Assembly (NCBI RefSeq): GCF_022230955.1
Contig: NZ_JAKKFI010000053.1
Span: forward strand, 1 to 64,000
Direction of reading: 5' to 3'
Length of the DNA stretch: 64,000 bases
Origin: Micromonospora cabrerizensis
Lineage (GTDB): Bacteria > Actinomycetota > Actinomycetes > Mycobacteriales > Micromonosporaceae
The notes beneath the pieces are model-generated. The model was not told the DNA's origin and did no database searches. It was given only the letters and a program-made list of their open reading frames with translations. This document shows, piece after piece, positions 16,931-26,217 of this stretch (position 1 is the stretch's first letter; each line of letters starts with the position of its first letter). The translations under genes and the position numbers were made by a program.

Positions 16931-17383
16931 TCAGTCGCCGAGCGTGGCGGGCGGGGCGAGGATCTGCCGGAAGCCCATCACCGCGAAGGTCATGGCCCCG
17001 GCGACGATCATCGCCAGACCGACCCAGTTGTCGCCGGACAGCAGGAGGTCACCTTCGGTGGTCCGGATGGCGGCCACCGCCATCAGCGCGAACCAGGGCA
17101 CCGCCGGTAGCGCCACCGCCCACCTGCGGCCGACCGCCTCGTACGCGAACCAGCTCAGCACGATGTTGGCGCCGACGGCGAGGACGGCCGACACGCCGAT
17201 CAGCTGCCCACCGACGCGGACGGTGGCGAGCAGCAACTCCAGCACCCCGGTCAGCACTCCGGCGAGCACCACGACGATCGCGCCGACCACCCGCAGGCCG
17301 AGGTCCAGCAGTCGCGGCGGCGGCCCCGCCGGAGGCGGGGTGGCCTGATCGTCCAGAACCGTCATCGACGCGGGCAGGGTCAC
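16931..17383 (-). CDS. Hypothetical membrane protein coupled to mshB
   Basis: The 150-residue protein has four hydrophobic segments after a proline-rich N-terminus. Its GTG start at 17383 overlaps the mshB stop as GTGA, so translation is coupled. No catalytic motif is visible. Conserved position next to mshB could suggest a link with mycothiol or envelope functions, but this is inference only. Confidence 0.78.
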   Translation of the reverse strand: MTLPASMTVLDDQATPPPAGPPPRLLDLGLRVVGAIVVVLAGVLTGVLELLLATVRVGGQLIGVSAVLAVGANIVLSWFAYEAVGRRWAVALPAVPWFALMAVAAIRTTEGDLLLSGDNWVGLAMIVAGAMTFAVMGFRQILAPPATLGD

Positions 17384-18426
17384 CGAAGACCAGCCGCCGC
17401 GACCGAGGACCGGTCCGGCGCGGCTCCGACCGAGGACCGGTCAGATCCAGCCCCGACCGCAGACCGATCCGGGCCAGCCCCGACCGCAGACCGATCCGAG
17501 CCAGCCCCGACCGCAGACCGATCCGAGCCAGCCCCGACCGCGGACCGGCCCGGGACGGTTTCCTCGGGCAGCCCGGCGAAGAGGTCGTCCTCCCAGCCGT
17601 ACGGGCCGGCGCCCGGGCCCTTCTCGCCGACCGCGAGGGTGAAGAATTCCACGCCCATGAACTCACCGCCGAAGTTGCCGGCGATCGAGTAGAGCCAGGA
17701 GTTGGCCGGGATCTGGGTGGCGTGCGCCCGCATCGCGGTTTCCTTCGCCAGGTGCTGGTCGGTGCCGTCGATCCGGGCGGCGATCTGGGCGTCCGGGGTG
17801 CCGAAGGGCAGGTCGGCGATGTCCTCGATGCCGCCGAACGGGTTGTCGGCGGACTCGGCGAAGTGCGCCATGCCGGCCTCCAGCACGCTGAGCGGCATGG
17901 CCGTCCAGTAGACCTTGAGCGGGGCGCAGCCCTCGGCGGCGGCCAGTTCGACGGCACGCATCGACACCCGGTGCGCCTGGATGTGGTCGGGGTGGCCGTA
18001 GAAGCCGTTCGGGTCGTACGTGACGAGCACCTGCGGGCGTACCTCTCGCATGATCTCCACGAGATGCCCGGCGGCCTCGTCGAGGTCGGCCTGCCAGAAG
18101 GCGCGGGGGTGCTCGTTCGTCGCGAGCCCCATCATTCCCGAGTCGCGGTAGCGGCCGGCACCGCCGAGGAAGCGGTGGTCGCTGACGCCGAGCGCGGCGC
18201 ACGCGGCGGCCAGCTCGACGATCCGGTACCCGCCGAGCTGGTCAGCCTCGGCGGCGGCGAGCTGGGCCAGCGCGGGCGTGTGGATCTCGCCCTCCTCGCC
18301 GAGGGTGCAGGTCACCAGCGTGACGTGGGCGCCGGTCGCGGCGTAGTGGGCCATCGTCGAGCCGGTGCCGATCGACTCGTCGTCGGGGTGCGCGTGGACC
18401 AGCAGCAGGCGGCGGTCGGGCAGCAT
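17380..18426 (-). CDS. mshB: GlcNAc-inositol deacetylase (mycothiol biosynthesis)
   Basis: MshB removes the acetyl group from GlcNAc-Ins to give GlcN-Ins, the second committed step of mycothiol synthesis. The LmbE-type zinc motif HAHPDDE is near residue 11-17, and the metal-binding partner HPDH lies in [11 protein letters not shown] near 142. The core ends near residue 290; about 55 further residues are 9-residue tandem repeats (SAVGAGSDR and variants) not expected in the family. ATG 18426 gives [19 protein letters not shown] 18441 is an alternative. The gene next to it is coupled by GTGA. Confidence 0.93.
   Translation of the reverse strand: MLPDRRLLLVHAHPDDESIGTGSTMAHYAATGAHVTLVTCTLGEEGEIHTPALAQLAAAEADQLGGYRIVELAAACAALGVSDHRFLGGAGRYRDSGMMGLATNEHPRAFWQADLDEAAGHLVEIMREVRPQVLVTYDPNGFYGHPDHIQAHRVSMRAVELAAAEGCAPLKVYWTAMPLSVLEAGMAHFAESADNPFGGIEDIADLPFGTPDAQIAARIDGTDQHLAKETAMRAHATQIPANSWLYSIAGNFGGEFMGVEFFTLAVGEKGPGAGPYGWEDDLFAGLPEETVPGRSAVGAGSDRSAVGAGSDRSAVGAGPDRSAVGAGSDRSSVGAAPDRSSVAAAGLR
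17407..17541. repeat. 27-bp tandem repeat, five units, in the mshB 3' end
   Basis: Five head-to-tail units of 27 bases occur. Units at 17488-17514 and 17515-17541 are identical, 17461-17487 differs by one base, and the outer two are more diverged. Each encodes nine residues on the model S-A-V-G-A-G-S-D-R, so expansion keeps the frame. Confidence 0.88.
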
Positions 18427-18515
18427 CGTCACGACGGTCACTCTAACCGGCGGTTCTGCTCCGACCGACGCGGACGCGTCCGCCCAGGTCGGCCACATCA
18501 CCTCCGGTCCGGCTC

Positions 18516-18521
18516 TACGAT
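18516..18521 (+). promoter_or_regulatory. -10 box TACGAT of a likely leaderless promoter
   Basis: TACGAT ends seven bases before GTG 18529 and no ribosome binding site is present. That fits a leaderless transcript starting at the start codon of the prolyl oligopeptidase gene. Confidence 0.5.
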
Positions 18522-18528
18522 TTGGTCT

Positions 18529-20673
18529 GTGGACTTTCCGGAGCTGGCCGCCCGCACCCGCCGGTTCAGCCACGGCGCACCACGCGCTGTCTCCGTGGCT
18601 GACGACGGCTCCCGAGTGATCTTTCTGCGCTCCGCCGGGCCGGAGGACCCGGCGGACGCGCTCTGGCTGCTGGACGTGGCCACCGCCGAGGAGCGCCTGG
18701 TCGCCGATCCGGCAACGCTGCTCGGTGAGGGCGGCGACGTCCGGTCACTCTCCCCCGGTGAGCGCGCGCTGCGGGAGCGGCTGCGGCTCAGCGCCGCGGG
18801 CATCGGCTCGTACGCGTTGGACGCCCCCGGCCGGATTGCGGTCTTCGCGCTGGCGGGGCGGTTGTTCCGGGCCGATCTGGTGCACGGCGACGTGGTGGAG
18901 GTGGCCACCGTCGGCCCGGTGCTCGACCCTCGTCCGGACCCGGGCGGGCAGCGCCTGGCATACGTGACCGACGCGGCCGAGGGTGTGCGCCGGGGCGAGT
19001 TGCGGGTGATCGACGAGGACGGCACCGACACCCTGCTGGCCGGCGAGGACGCCGGGGTGAGCTGGGGGTTGGCCGAGCACATCGCGGCGGAGGAGTTCGG
19101 CCGGTTCCGGGGCTACTGGTGGTCTCCGGACGGGCGCATGGTGCTCGCCGCCCGGGTCGACGAGTCCCGCCTGGAACGCTGGCACCTGCACGACCCGGCC
19201 CAGCCGGCCAGTCTCCCGACCGCCGTCGCGTACCCCCGGGCCGGTGGGCCGAACGCCGAGGTCAGCCTGCACCTGCTGGACCTGGACGACGGCTGGGTCG
19301 ACGTGCACTGGGACCGGGAGACCTACCCGTACCTGACCGCGGTCAGCTGGGTCGAGGGCAGCCCGTTGATCACCGTGCTGCGCCGCTCGCAGCAGCACGG
19401 GCTGGTGCTGGCGGTGGATCCCCGCACGGGCGAGACGCAGGTGCACGCGGAGCTGGCCGACCCGCGCTGGGTGGAGCCGATCGCCGGCACCCCGGCGCAC
19501 CTGCCGGACGGCCGCGTGCTGGTCGGCGGGGAGTTGGCGCACGACGGGTACGACGCACGGTGCCTGTTCGCCGACGGCACCCTGCTCACCCCGCCGTCGC
19601 TGTACGTACGGCGGGTGGTGGGTCGGCTGCCGGCGGTCAGCGGCCCGGCGGACCTGCTGGTGGAGGCGAGCGACGGCGAGCCCAGCGAGCGGCACCTGTT
19701 CCGGGTCCGCACGACCATCGGCGGCGGGGTGGACGCGCGCCGGCTCACCACCGACTCCGGCTGGTACACCGCGGCCGTCGGCGGGGACGTGCTGGCGATC
19801 GGTGTCGCGTCGCTGGACCATGCCGGGGTGCGCTGGACGGTGCGTCGCGGCGACCAGGAGATCGCCGAGCTGCGGTCGTTCGCCGCGACTCCGCCGTACT
19901 CTCCGCTGCCGCTGCTGGAACGGGTGACCGACCGGCGGCTGCCGGCGGCGGTCCTCTACCCGGACAACCACGTGACGGGCCGGCGGCTGCCGGTGCTGCT
20001 GGACATCTACGGCGGCCCGGGGCACCAGGAGGTCGTGGCGGCGCGGGCCGCGTGGTTGGAGCGGCAGTGGTGGGCCGACGCCGGGTTCGCGGTGGTCACC
20101 ATCGACAACCGGGGTACGCCGGGAGTGGCCCCGTCGTTCGAGAAGGCGATCCACCGTCGGGTGGCCGACGTGATCCTGACCGACCAGATCGACGCGTTGA
20201 CCGCACTCGCCGGTAAGCACCCCGACCTGGACCTGGGTCGGGTGGGTGTGCGCGGCTGGTCGTTCGGGGGGTGGCTGGCCGGGTTGGCGGTGCTGCGTCA
20301 CCCGGAGCTGTTCCGCTGCGGGATCGCGGGTGCCCCGGTGACCGACTGGGCGCTGTACGACACCGCGTACACCGAGCGTTATCTGGGGTTGCCGGAGGAC
20401 GGCACGGACGTCTACGCGCACCATTCGCTGGTCGAGTTGGCGGCCGAACCGGTCACCGGCCCGGACCAGGCCCGCCCCTTGCTGCTGGTGCACGGTATGG
20501 CCGACGACAACGTGGTGGCGGCGCACACGCTGCGGCTTTCCGCGGCCCTGCTGAGCACCGGCCGCCCGCACGCCGTGCTGCCGCTGACGGGTGCCACCCA
20601 CATGGCGGCGAACGGCACCGCCGAGCGGCTGCTCCCGCTGGAGCTGGATTTCCTGCGTACCCATTTGCTGTAA
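18529..20673 (+). CDS. S9 prolyl oligopeptidase / dipeptidyl peptidase IV-like
   Basis: This serine peptidase of 714 residues cleaves after proline in short peptides. An N-terminal beta-propeller-like region (about 1-460) precedes an alpha/beta hydrolase domain. Nucleophile Ser is in GWSFGGW (about 577), Asp in HGMADDNV (about 657) and His in TGATHMAA (about 690). YGGPGHQEV and [19 protein letters not shown] are DPP4-family hallmarks. No signal peptide is seen, so it is probably cytoplasmic. It is divergent from mshB, about 100 bases away. Confidence 0.93.
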   Translation: MDFPELAARTRRFSHGAPRAVSVADDGSRVIFLRSAGPEDPADALWLLDVATAEERLVADPATLLGEGGDVRSLSPGERALRERLRLSAAGIGSYALDAPGRIAVFALAGRLFRADLVHGDVVEVATVGPVLDPRPDPGGQRLAYVTDAAEGVRRGELRVIDEDGTDTLLAGEDAGVSWGLAEHIAAEEFGRFRGYWWSPDGRMVLAARVDESRLERWHLHDPAQPASLPTAVAYPRAGGPNAEVSLHLLDLDDGWVDVHWDRETYPYLTAVSWVEGSPLITVLRRSQQHGLVLAVDPRTGETQVHAELADPRWVEPIAGTPAHLPDGRVLVGGELAHDGYDARCLFADGTLLTPPSLYVRRVVGRLPAVSGPADLLVEASDGEPSERHLFRVRTTIGGGVDARRLTTDSGWYTAAVGGDVLAIGVASLDHAGVRWTVRRGDQEIAELRSFAATPPYSPLPLLERVTDRRLPAAVLYPDNHVTGRRLPVLLDIYGGPGHQEVVAARAAWLERQWWADAGFAVVTIDNRGTPGVAPSFEKAIHRRVADVILTDQIDALTALAGKHPDLDLGRVGVRGWSFGGWLAGLAVLRHPELFRCGIAGAPVTDWALYDTAYTERYLGLPEDGTDVYAHHSLVELAAEPVTGPDQARPLLLVHGMADDNVVAAHTLRLSAALLSTGRPHAVLPLTGATHMAANGTAERLLPLELDFLRTHLL

Positions 20674-20798
20674 GCGGGATTCGATAAGTGAGTTCGGCAC
20701 ACCGGGCACTTTGCCGAATGCCATGCTGACCGAGGCGGGACCGGCAGCGCGATTCCTCGGCGCGGCACCGCTTTCCCTCATGCCGAAAGGACTCCAGC

Positions 20799-21719
20799 AT
20801 GGTTGGCATCGCGCAGAAGCCTGCGGCCGCAGCCGTCCAGGAAGGGGAACTTCCGGTCACGCACTTCCGCACGGCGACGGTGAACGGGATCGACATCTTC
20901 TACCGTGAGGCCGGACCGGCCGATGGCCCGGTGGTCCTGCTGCTGCACGGATTTCCCACGTCGTCCTCGCAGTTTCGCCATCTGATCCCTCTACTCGCGG
21001 ACCGCTACCGGGTGATCGCACCGGACTTTCCGGGTTTCGGCCACAGCGCCAGCCCGGACCGCTCGACGTTCGACTACACCTTCGCCAACTTCGCCGACCT
21101 GATGGACGGCCTGATGGGCCAGCTCGGCGTGGATCGCTACGCGCTCTACTGCTTCGACTACGGGGCACCGACCGGATATCGGCTGGCCCTCAAGGGGCCC
21201 GAGCGGGTCAGCGCGCTCATCGTGCAGAACGGCAACGCGTACGAGGAGGGTCTGAGCGACTTCTGGGACCCGATCAAGGCCTACTGGGCGGAGAAGACCG
21301 ACGAGCGCCGCCAGGCCATCGCGTTCATCCTCAAGCCCGAAACGGTGAAGTTGCAGTACACGCAGGGGGTGCACGACCTCACCCGGCTCGACCCCGACAC
21401 GTGGACCCACGACGACACGCAGCTCGCCCGCCCCGGCAACGCGGACATCCAACTGGATCTGTTCTACGACTACGGCAGCAACGTCGCGTTGTACCCGGAA
21501 TTCCAGGCGTTCTTCCGGGACCACCAGCCACCGACGCTGGTCATCTGGGGCCAGAACGACATCGTCTTTCCGCCCGATGGTGCCCACCCCTACCGGCGCG
21601 ACCTGCCATCGGCAGAGTTCCACCTGCTCGACACCGGCCACTTCCTGCTGGAAGACAAACTCGACGTCGCCGCGCCGATGATCCACGACTTCCTCGACCG
21701 CTCCATCGGCCGTTCCTGA
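20799..21719 (+). CDS. Alpha/beta hydrolase with Asp nucleophile (epoxide hydrolase / haloalkane dehalogenase-like)
   Basis: The 306-residue hydrolase has the oxyanion-hole motif LLLHGFPTSSSQFRHL near residues 47-62. Its nucleophile elbow is YCFDYGAP with Asp120 instead of Ser. The acid lies in WGQNDIVFP and the base in LDTGHFLLEDK. An Asp nucleophile is characteristic of epoxide hydrolases and haloalkane dehalogenases, which form an alkyl-enzyme ester. The substrate is unknown. ATG 20799 follows GAAAGGACTCCAGC. Starts further downstream (for example MTHFRTA-like) are less likely. Confidence 0.86.
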   Translation: MVGIAQKPAAAAVQEGELPVTHFRTATVNGIDIFYREAGPADGPVVLLLHGFPTSSSQFRHLIPLLADRYRVIAPDFPGFGHSASPDRSTFDYTFANFADLMDGLMGQLGVDRYALYCFDYGAPTGYRLALKGPERVSALIVQNGNAYEEGLSDFWDPIKAYWAEKTDERRQAIAFILKPETVKLQYTQGVHDLTRLDPDTWTHDDTQLARPGNADIQLDLFYDYGSNVALYPEFQAFFRDHQPPTLVIWGQNDIVFPPDGAHPYRRDLPSAEFHLLDTGHFLLEDKLDVAAPMIHDFLDRSIGRS

Positions 21720-21785
21720 ACGCAGGGGCGGCTCGGCAGGTCCGCCGCCCGATCGTCGAGGAGCGCGAGCCGGCCCGATCTGCTG

Positions 21786-22253
21786 TCAGAGGTGGTCCGC
21801 CGTGGCGGGATTCCGGTTTGCCCATCCGCCTGGATTATTCCGGGGCTGCACAATGAGCAGTGCCGTCACCAGCTGGGCACCCGCTACGGGCAGAGCCATC
21901 CGCAGACCGTAGGTGCTGAACACGAACAGCGGAAACGGCACGGCGAAGAGCAGGATCGCGGCCAGCCTGAACCAGTACCAGCGAACGTCGGACAGCAGAC
22001 GCAGCACTCCCAGGCATACGGTGCCGGCGACGCTCAGGAGCGCCCACAGCGGGAAAAGGAACATGACGCCGATGGTTATCAACAGCAGGTTTTCGGCGAT
22101 ACCCACGCCCGGAGTCACATCGATGAACGCGTAGACGACATATCCCGCCAGCCACACCCCGAGGTAGAGCAGAACGTGGAGGCCGAACCAGAGGGCCCAC
22201 GGTAGTTCGGCGAGACGGTCTAGCGGCCGGCGGCGAATCGTGTCAATGCCCAC
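21786..22253 (-). CDS. Hypothetical membrane protein, four predicted helices
   Basis: The 155-residue protein has hydrophobic stretches LWFGLHVLLYLGVWLAGYVV, LLLITIGVMFLFPLWALL, LAAILLFAVPFPLFVF and LPVAGAQLVTALLIV. GTG 22253 is preceded at six bases by TACGAT (22265-22260), the same -10 hexamer seen before the prolyl oligopeptidase, suggesting a leaderless message. I do not recognise a family. It is an isolated gene between the hydrolase and the DUF1737/MerR pair. Confidence 0.7.
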   Translation of the reverse strand: MGIDTIRRRPLDRLAELPWALWFGLHVLLYLGVWLAGYVVYAFIDVTPGVGIAENLLLITIGVMFLFPLWALLSVAGTVCLGVLRLLSDVRWYWFRLAAILLFAVPFPLFVFSTYGLRMALPVAGAQLVTALLIVQPRNNPGGWANRNPATADHL

Positions 22254-22370
22254 CGCCGCATCGTATCGAAGCGAGTGACCACGACGACGCCCCGTTCCTG
22301 CGCAATCCCCGCTCAGGAACGGTGGTGGTCGTCACGTGACTTACGGCACCGCGGCACGGACAATGCTGCG

Positions 22371-22604
22371 ATGTCGGATTTCTCTGAGCCGCTCGGCTAC
22401 CGCCTCATCACCGGACCGGATGACGCCGAATTCTGCGCCCGCGTCAGCGCGCTTCTCGATCAGGGCTATCAGCTGTACGGGTCGCCGGCCCTGACCTTCG
22501 ACGGCGACCGCGTCATCGCCGCACAGGCGGTGGTTCTGCCGCGCTCTGCCGGCTCCGACGCGGCCACGGGCAGCGCCGAGGGGCTTGTATCTCAAGCCGC
22601 TTGA
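22371..22604 (+). CDS. DUF1737 small protein
   Basis: The 77-residue protein matches DUF1737 by its pattern YRLITGPDDAEFCARVSALL and GYQLYGSPALTFDGDRVIAAQAVV. The function is unknown. ATG 22371 follows GACAAT by six bases, a possible leaderless promoter. Its last codons and stop (22602-22604) lie within the palindromic operator of the downstream merR-type gene, so its 3' end is constrained by, or was captured from, that promoter. Confidence 0.8.
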   Translation: MSDFSEPLGYRLITGPDDAEFCARVSALLDQGYQLYGSPALTFDGDRVIAAQAVVLPRSAGSDAATGSAEGLVSQAA

Positions 22605-22615
22605 GATCGCATAGT
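22585..22615 (+). promoter_or_regulatory. MerR-type promoter/operator with 19-bp spacer
   Basis: A -35 box TTGTAT (22585-22590) and -10 box CATAGT (22610-22615) are separated by 19 bases. In the spacer sits the perfect palindrome ATCTCAAG-CCG-CTTGAGAT (22589-22607). This overlong spacer with a centred dyad is the hallmark of MerR-activated promoters. The -10 box ends seven bases before GTG 22623, so the regulator gene is probably autoregulated and leaderless. Confidence 0.8.
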
Positions 22616-22622
22616 GGGCGTC

Positions 22623-23609
22623 GTGGACAGAAACGAGTTGTACGCCATCGGGGACGTCGCCCGGCGGACCGGCCTGAGCGTCAGCGCCGTGCGGTACTAC
22701 GCGGACGCCGGTGTCGTCACGCCGGCCGCCAGCACCCCGGCCGGCCACCGCCTGTACGACGTGTCGGCAATCGCCCGGCTGGAACTGGTCCGGACGCTGC
22801 GGGAACTCGACGCCGGCCTGGACGAGATCCGGCGGGTACTGGCCGGCGAGGCGACACTGCACGAGCTGGCCGCCACCCACCTGGCCCTGCTGGAACGGCA
22901 GGAGGCACGGCTGCGCAGCCGTCGTGCGGTGCTGTCGGCCATCCTGCGGCAGGACTCCACCGCCGAGCAGGTCACGCTGATGCACAAGCTGGTTGGCCTG
23001 TCGGATGAGGAACGCGACCGGCTGATCGACGAGTTCTGGACCGAGGTTTCCGCCGGCTGGGAGCCGCCGGAGCGGATGGTCGAGTGGTGGCGGGCGGCCC
23101 GGCCGGAGCTGCCCGACCATCCCACCGCGGCCCAGTTGGAGGCGTGGATCGAGCTGGCCGAGCTGGTCCGGGACACCGAGGTCCGGCAGGCCGTACGCCG
23201 TGAGTTGCACGAGGCGTGCACCACCGGGGCCGGTCCACTGATGACCTCGTCGCCGATGCTGGACACCCTGGAAGCGGGCGCGGCGATCGGTCGACCGGTG
23301 ATGGACGCGGCGTGCGAGCAGGTGCCGCCGGACTCGCCCCGGGGCCGGGAGATCGCCGACCAGTGGATCGGGTGGCTGACCGGCATCTTCGCGACACCGG
23401 ACAGCCCCGGGATCCCGGACACGCCCGAGTTTCGGATCCAGGCGGCCGACCACATGCTGAGGGGCGCGGAGTGGGACCGCACGCCGCCGGAGGGACCGTT
23501 CGACCGGTACATGGAGCTGGTCTCCACCGTGAACGACGTGCCGCCGGAGCGGTTTCCGTTCGAGTGGCTGGCCGCGGCACTGCGCGCGTCCGCCGTGCCG
23601 GCTTCCTGA
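22623..23609 (+). CDS. MerR-family transcriptional regulator with helical sensor domain
   Basis: The N-terminal winged helix-turn-helix is typical (YAIGDVARRTGLSVSAVRYY, then GHRLYDVSAIARL). A dimerisation helix follows, then about 200 residues of TipA/BltR-like helical effector region (LSDEERDRLIDEFWTEVSAGW). The protein has 328 residues. GTG 22623 was chosen over GTG 22614 because a -10 box lies seven bases upstream of it. It probably binds the palindrome at 22589-22607 and controls its own expression; the effector is unknown. Confidence 0.88.
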   Translation: MDRNELYAIGDVARRTGLSVSAVRYYADAGVVTPAASTPAGHRLYDVSAIARLELVRTLRELDAGLDEIRRVLAGEATLHELAATHLALLERQEARLRSRRAVLSAILRQDSTAEQVTLMHKLVGLSDEERDRLIDEFWTEVSAGWEPPERMVEWWRAARPELPDHPTAAQLEAWIELAELVRDTEVRQAVRRELHEACTTGAGPLMTSSPMLDTLEAGAAIGRPVMDAACEQVPPDSPRGREIADQWIGWLTGIFATPDSPGIPDTPEFRIQAADHMLRGAEWDRTPPEGPFDRYMELVSTVNDVPPERFPFEWLAAALRASAVPAS

Positions 23610-23640
23610 TTACCGATTCACGGCGCGGCCGGTGCGCCGG

Positions 23641-24927
23641 CTAGCGGGTGCGCCGAGCGAGCCAACCCGCCATCGCGCGGACACCGTGGCCGATGGCCCG
23701 CTCGTCCGGGTCGAAGGCGCCGAAGTGCGGATAACTCGTTTCGATGGCGGCGCCGGGCGCACGCACGCCGAGGAAGGTGTACGTGCCAGGAAGCCGGTCC
23801 AGGAACAGCGCGAAGTCCTCGCCGCTGAACGGGATCGCGGCGTGCAACGTCCGCACCCGGTCGCGCCCTGCTGCCTGTCGGAGGTACCGCTTCAGGGCCT
23901 GGCCCTCCCGCTCGGGACAGACCATGGCGGGAAACGGGTCGTTCGGGAACGCCACCGATGCCTGGCCGTCGGAGCTAGCGAGCCGACGGATGTCCTCGCG
24001 GATGGCAGTGTGCCGGTCCTCCGGCCAGCAACGGTACGACAACCGCACCTCAGCCCGGCCTTCGCCTTCGGTTACCTGGGCCTGCATGAAGACGAACTCG
24101 GCCAACGGCCCGTCAGGTGTCTGGATGTCGGCCACGAGCCGTTCGAGGTCCTCGGAGGTCGCTGGGCGGGACACGGTGCTGAGCCCGCCGATCTCGGCGG
24201 CGAGCCGTCGCGCCCGCGCCGTCGCATCACGCCCCGCAAGCGTGATGACGCCGCGGTCCTGGCCAGGAAGTCCGAACCCGGGCGTGACAACGAACTGGCC
24301 GACCGGGAAAGGACCGCAGTGCAGGGCATGGATCTCTGCTGGACGGAGTCTGGCGAACACGCCATCGTCGAGCATCGCGGCGGCACCGGTGAGCGTCTCC
24401 TCGGCGGGCTGGAAAACGAACACCACCCTGCCCGCGAGCCGGTTGCGCAGGCGCGCCAGCACCTCCGCGACACCCACGCCCACAGCCGTGTGCATGTCGT
24501 GCCCACACAGGTGAGCCGCCTGCGTGCCACCTCCCACCTGATCGCTCGGCGGTACCGCGTCCATGTCCGAGCGGTAGGCGACCGTCCGGCCACGACGGGC
24601 ACCACTGAGGACTCCCACGACCCCATGGCCGCCGACACCCGTGGTGACGTCGAGGCCGGCCGCGCGAAGTCGCTGGGCCACCACCTCAGCGGTCCGCTGC
24701 TCCTGGCCCGGGGCCTCCGGGTGCCGGTGGATGTCACGGCGCAACTCGATCAGGTCACGGTCCAGCCCAGAGGCCACGGCGTCCACCGCATCCGCGCCCA
24801 GCGGGCCAGCAACCGACTTGTTGCCGGCGTACGCCGCCTGGGCCGACGCCAGCCCGGCTCCCACTACGCCGACGGCAGCGCCACGAAGCACAGCGCGTCG
24901 ACTGACAAAGCCCTCTGCACCTGACAT
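23641..24927 (-). CDS. Tat-exported M20 amidohydrolase / peptidase
   Basis: The 428-residue hydrolase has a twin-arginine signal (SRRAVLRGAAVG, residues 9-20) ending in an Ala-rich cleavage region near AAYAG. The M20D core shows RRDIHRHPEAPGQEQRTAEVV, YRSDMDAVP, HLCGHDMHTAVGVGVAEVL and FQPAEETLTGA, matching amidohydrolases that cleave N-acyl amino acids. Metal ligands Cys/His in CGHDMH and the EE pair in PAEET are present. ATG 24927 follows GGAGGAACTC. It converges with the merR-type gene. Confidence 0.9.
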   Translation of the reverse strand: MSGAEGFVSRRAVLRGAAVGVVGAGLASAQAAYAGNKSVAGPLGADAVDAVASGLDRDLIELRRDIHRHPEAPGQEQRTAEVVAQRLRAAGLDVTTGVGGHGVVGVLSGARRGRTVAYRSDMDAVPPSDQVGGGTQAAHLCGHDMHTAVGVGVAEVLARLRNRLAGRVVFVFQPAEETLTGAAAMLDDGVFARLRPAEIHALHCGPFPVGQFVVTPGFGLPGQDRGVITLAGRDATARARRLAAEIGGLSTVSRPATSEDLERLVADIQTPDGPLAEFVFMQAQVTEGEGRAEVRLSYRCWPEDRHTAIREDIRRLASSDGQASVAFPNDPFPAMVCPEREGQALKRYLRQAAGRDRVRTLHAAIPFSGEDFALFLDRLPGTYTFLGVRAPGAAIETSYPHFGAFDPDERAIGHGVRAMAGWLARRTR

Positions 24928-25050
24928 GAGTTCCTCCAGACACGAATGCGATCAGCCTCGAGCCTGTCCTGCTCAGGGTTGGAACGCACTGACGCTGGCC
25001 CCCATCTCGGCCATGCGGTCACCCCTACCGTTTGAGGCGCTGCCGGGGAA

Positions 25051-25084
25051 ACGTCGACGAAGAGCGGCACCACCGGCGCGTGCT
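25051..25084 (-). pseudogene. Remnant of an oligopeptide-binding protein gene
   Basis: These 34 bases match 28116-28149, inside the intact peptide-binding protein gene, at 33 positions. On the minus strand they encode A-P-V-V-P-L-F-V-D-V, part of the conserved C-terminal region of that family. No extended homologous frame survives on either side. This looks like the last trace of a decayed paralogue between the M20 gene and the lipoprotein gene. Confidence 0.5.
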
Positions 25085-25123
25085 TGCCGGCGGCCGGAGC
25101 CGCCTGGTCAGCCGCGTCGGGAG

Positions 25124-25942
25124 TCAGGGGCGGGTCATGGCCCTGAGCTTGTCGCTGACGTCGATCTGAAAGCTGGTCTGCATGTCTTCGTACGGGGTGA
25201 GTGAGGCCCAGCCCACCGGTCCACCGCTCGTGCCGTAGCGAGAGCCGTCGGCGATCAACTGGCAGGGCAGGTCACCCTTCTCCAGGTCGGCGAGGAACAC
25301 GTCGGCCCGAACAATGTCCTGGCCCTCGGCGTCGGGGAAGGTGAAGGTCGTTACGCGGTACAGCAGCATGTAGCGCTTGTGCAGCCCGAGGTCGAGGATC
25401 TTCCGGAGCCGCTGGACCGGGTCCTTCTCGACCCCGAGATATGGCTCGTAGCCGTACTGGCTGGTCACCTTGAATTCGTTGGTGCCGAGTGGTCCCTGCG
25501 GGCCGGTGATCCACAGGCCGCGGACGAGCCAGCCCGGCGGCACGGCGAACCTGTCGAGGGTCGACCCGGGATTGTCCACTGTCTGCTCTGGCACACCGGC
25601 CTCGGTCGTCGCCACGATGTCGACGTTTCCGCCCTTGTCCGGGCTGTTGTAGCTGTCCAGAGCCCGGTAGGTGTGGTCGAACCAGGTGAACTCCGGCCGC
25701 GGGTCCAGCGTCCGGGCACACGATGCCTTGCCAATGCCCTTCTCGGGCACTTTCGCTGCCGCTGCGGTGAGTGCCGCGCGCCGCTGCTCGAAGTGGGGCT
25801 GGTACTCCTTGAGCACCTCCTTCATCGACCCGTCCACCGGCTTCGGCTTTGTTTGACCGCCCGCTTCGCAGCCGGTGAACAGCATCGCGGCCAGGACCGC
25901 CACCGTGCCCAGAACGGCGCCCTTCCACTTGCCGCAGCGCAT
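25124..25942 (-). CDS. Putative lipoprotein, unknown function
   Basis: The 272-residue protein begins MRCGKWKGAVLGTVAVLAAM and has a lipobox LFTGC near residue 26, so it should be lipid-anchored on the outer face of the membrane. The mature part has VLKEYQPHFEQRRAAL and a central charged region (YLGVEKDPVQRLRKILDLGL). No enzymatic motif is recognised. ATG 25942 follows GAGGGGGCTTGG. It stands alone between a decayed binding-protein trace and the LamG gene. Confidence 0.78.
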   Translation of the reverse strand: MRCGKWKGAVLGTVAVLAAMLFTGCEAGGQTKPKPVDGSMKEVLKEYQPHFEQRRAALTAAAAKVPEKGIGKASCARTLDPRPEFTWFDHTYRALDSYNSPDKGGNVDIVATTEAGVPEQTVDNPGSTLDRFAVPPGWLVRGLWITGPQGPLGTNEFKVTSQYGYEPYLGVEKDPVQRLRKILDLGLHKRYMLLYRVTTFTFPDAEGQDIVRADVFLADLEKGDLPCQLIADGSRYGTSGGPVGWASLTPYEDMQTSFQIDVSDKLRAMTRP

Positions 25943-26217
25943 CCAAGCCCCCTCTGACGCCGTCGTGCCCTCACAAGTGTGCCCGCTCGATGGCTTCGGC
26001 GCGGACGGGCAACTCGGCGGCCTCGGGTGGAGCAAACCGATCCCTCCGGCTACTACCGGGGAGCCAGGTACCACGGTGCAATCCAGCGGGTCAGTGCCCA
26101 GCGACGATCTTGGGGTCGCGGCGTCTCCATCACCCTGTGACACTGTCCCGGCGATCAGGCGAATTGGTGTGAGTTCCCTCGCCGGTCCCGCCTGACAGTT
26201 CTCACGGGGAAGGTTCA

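Noticed and set aside
24864..25073. Short minus-strand ORF in the gap upstream of the M20 gene
   Set aside because: It overlaps the M20 gene's 5' end and only contains the short binding-protein trace; no ribosome binding site or conserved length.
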